Under the pieces are notes generated by a model. That model did not search any database, was not told where the DNA came from, and saw only the letters and a list, made by a program, of their open reading frames with translations. A stretch of DNA of 64,000 nucleotides from Shewanella ulleungensis (GTDB lineage: Bacteria; Pseudomonadota; Gammaproteobacteria; Enterobacterales; Shewanellaceae): NCBI RefSeq assembly GCF_014648315.1, contig NZ_BMQW01000001.1, positions 620,001 through 684,000 on the forward strand. Direction: 5' to 3'. Each line of letters begins with the position of its first letter. Within the stretch, counting starts at the first letter, position 1. Position numbers and translations under genes: made by a program. Below, one piece after another: positions 62,558 to 64,000 of this stretch.

Positions 62558-64000
62558 TTAACTAAAATTTGGCCAACTATCAAAAGGCTGTTTTTCTAAC
62601 ACCATGTTGCCTTTTTCATCTTTAGAGATGTTTATCCACGCTTGCCAGTTTTCATAATCAATGTCTGGACAATCTAAACGATAATGACTACAACGACTTT
62701 CTGTACGCATAATGGATGCTTTGAGTTTCATCTCTGCGGTGATGATCATATTTTCAGTTTCGTGAGCTAAGCGCAGCGCATGTAAATCATCCGCCATTAA
62801 CATAGGTACATGATGTTCGTTGAGCTCCTCTACATACGCTAACGCTGCTTGCATCATGCGGTCTTTTTTAATGTAAAGTACAAAATTAGGGATCATCACA
62901 CCTTGTAACACCTGAGTCACCCATGCAGGACTATATCCACGTTTACGCTTTAATGGTGCCAAAATTTGCTGGTTAACTAAAGCCAGATATTGTTCAGATA
63001 CGTCCATCTTACTCGCCATACCTAAACTCTCATTTGCCGCAGCAGCCCCTGCTATCGCACCTTGTACTGCAGAGCCAGCCAATGACGATCCTATTTGGGT
63101 ATAAATGCCACCGGACATATAAGAACCTAGGGCATCACCTGCAGCATATAAACCTGGAATAGTCGATAAACCTTGGGCATTGATTGGCACAAGACCTTCA
63201 GATTTATGGATTGCCATCCCGGCACTCGAGCCGCCTACTTGTTCACCGCCCATACCCGGTGGACCAGAATGGCCTTTACTTGACACTAAACTACGTAGAA
63301 AACCTTCTTCTGGTGGTTTAGGTGGTGGACCTGATTGTTTAAATGCTTCTGGCACAAATGGCCCAGTAGGAAACGCTTCTAGCTTACTTACAACTTGTTG
63401 CTTAGGTATCTCTCCTGGGCGTTGAGGCCTTGGTGGCATCATCATAACGGGCGCGCCCTGAGTGTACGCTTGATAATTCATATCTACACCCAAGTGATGA
63501 TTTATTTGCGCAGACGTAATTGACGGCTTCTCTTCAATTTGACCATGCCAATTATCGTAACTTGACCCAGAGTTTTTAGCCGAACCAGGATGACCATCAT
63601 TCCATTCTTTACCGGTGACTTTTGCACCAATTTTATAAGCCATGATGGTGCCGTCATGGGTTAAGTCGCATACCGGAAATCCATTGGGTTTAAACCCTCC
63701 TGCGCCGGTGCATAACACCACGGTTTTTGCATGATAATGCACAATTTTTTGCGCATCTAAACTAAACCCTGATGCGCCAACAACACGGCCATCTTGTTTG
63801 AGTAGATGAGTGATCATTATGCGCTCTTCAATAGCGATGTTACGTTCAGTTAGTGGTTTCATAAAACTGTGGTGATAAAGTGGTGAATCAAAGAAGCCCC
63901 AAGCCTTTAATTCCTGTACTCGAGCATGAGAATGCTCTGCTAATTGACGAGTAAATACAGGATTGTTCGTTTGTATGGCTGACTCAGTTACTTTGGCAAC
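62558..64000 (-). CDS. FAD-binding fumarate-reductase/AprA-like flavoprotein, partial at right edge
   Basis: Flavoprotein of the succinate dehydrogenase/fumarate reductase/adenylylsulfate reductase superfamily. The frame stays open from the stop at 62558 through the edge at 64000, so the N-terminal dinucleotide fold is outside; 480 codons are present. Seen: AKTVVLCTGAGGFKPNGFPVCDLTHDGT, GLYAAGDALGSYMSGGIY, QIGSSLAGSAVQGAIAGAAAA near the FAD ribityl region, and a C-terminus with ESRCSHYRLDCPDIDYENWQ as in AprA-like flavoproteins. A Pro-rich insert (about residues 185-260 of the visible part) is unusual. Substrate unknown. Confidence 0.85.
   Translation of the reverse strand, partial: VAKVTESAIQTNNPVFTRQLAEHSHARVQELKAWGFFDSPLYHHSFMKPLTERNIAIEERIMITHLLKQDGRVVGASGFSLDAQKIVHYHAKTVVLCTGAGGFKPNGFPVCDLTHDGTIMAYKIGAKVTGKEWNDGHPGSAKNSGSSYDNWHGQIEEKPSITSAQINHHLGVDMNYQAYTQGAPVMMMPPRPQRPGEIPKQQVVSKLEAFPTGPFVPEAFKQSGPPPKPPEEGFLRSLVSSKGHSGPPGMGGEQVGGSSAGMAIHKSEGLVPINAQGLSTIPGLYAAGDALGSYMSGGIYTQIGSSLAGSAVQGAIAGAAAANESLGMASKMDVSEQYLALVNQQILAPLKRKRGYSPAWVTQVLQGVMIPNFVLYIKKDRMMQAALAYVEELNEHHVPMLMADDLHALRLAHETENMIITAEMKLKASIMRTESRCSHYRLDCPDIDYENWQAWINISKDEKGNMVLEKQPFDSWPNFS

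Noticed and set aside
1-64000. tRNA, rRNA genes or CRISPR arrays
   Set aside because: No cloverleaf-like conserved segments, rRNA sequence or regularly spaced short repeats were seen by reading; a covariance-model scan could not be run.

Overview
The window looks like a gammaproteobacterial chromosome, most probably Shewanella. Three things point there: the block tyrB / aroA-cmk-rpsA-ihfB-lapA-lapB-pyrF, the hya-hyp [NiFe]-hydrogenase cluster, and many two-component genes in a moderately AT-rich sequence. The genus is inferred from gene order and protein similarity recalled from memory; no database search was possible.

Positions 1-25,000 form a surface-structure and signalling island, all on the minus strand. 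From low to high coordinates it holds: an archaic (sigma-type) chaperone-usher fimbria (usher cut by the left edge, chaperone, two spore-coat-U subunits); a Tad-like pilus locus (112-aa protein, Cys-rich pilin-like protein, TadC, TadB, CpaF, CpaB, Flp-like pilin, TadD-like lipoprotein, CpaC/RcpA secretin); a LuxO-like sigma-54 activator with its Hpt protein; an EAL phosphodiesterase; two hybrid histidine kinases; an isochorismatase-like protein lacking the usual Asp; and a REC protein. The main result is that all six transcription-unit starts in this island carry a sigma-54 (-24/-12) promoter with exact GG-N10-GC spacing. About 85-130 bp upstream of each lie one or more palindromes of the form TNGCA-NNN-TGCNA, which resembles the LuxO enhancer site. 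The island therefore reads as one regulon, in which hybrid kinases pass phosphate through Hpt to the LuxO-like activator, which switches on two kinds of pili, a c-di-GMP phosphodiesterase and the relay itself.

Positions 25,000-36,600 hold accessory genes: a CLCA_X/HExxH-type protein, a DUF302 protein, a second signalling group (GAF-PAS kinase, REC protein, divergent Hpt protein), MacAB-type efflux, an unusually long RecX-like protein and an MscS-type channel.

Positions 36,600-49,500 form a plus-strand hydrogenase cluster: hyaA-hyaB-hyaC-hyaD, a degenerate HypF paralogue (HydE type), hypF, hypB, hypC, hypD, hypE, hypA and a 54-aa His-rich membrane peptide. A perfect FNR-type box lies upstream of hyaA. 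The small subunit has Gly at both extra-Cys positions, so this is a standard, oxygen-sensitive uptake enzyme.

Positions 49,500-64,000 are core chromosome: acyl-CoA dehydrogenase, a hypothetical protein, a DUF2058 protein, an SDR, pyrF, lapB, lapA, ihfB, rpsA, cmk, a 268-bp MITE-like element, aroA, an aromatic aminotransferase and a flavoprotein cut by the right edge. I saw no rRNA, tRNA or CRISPR.
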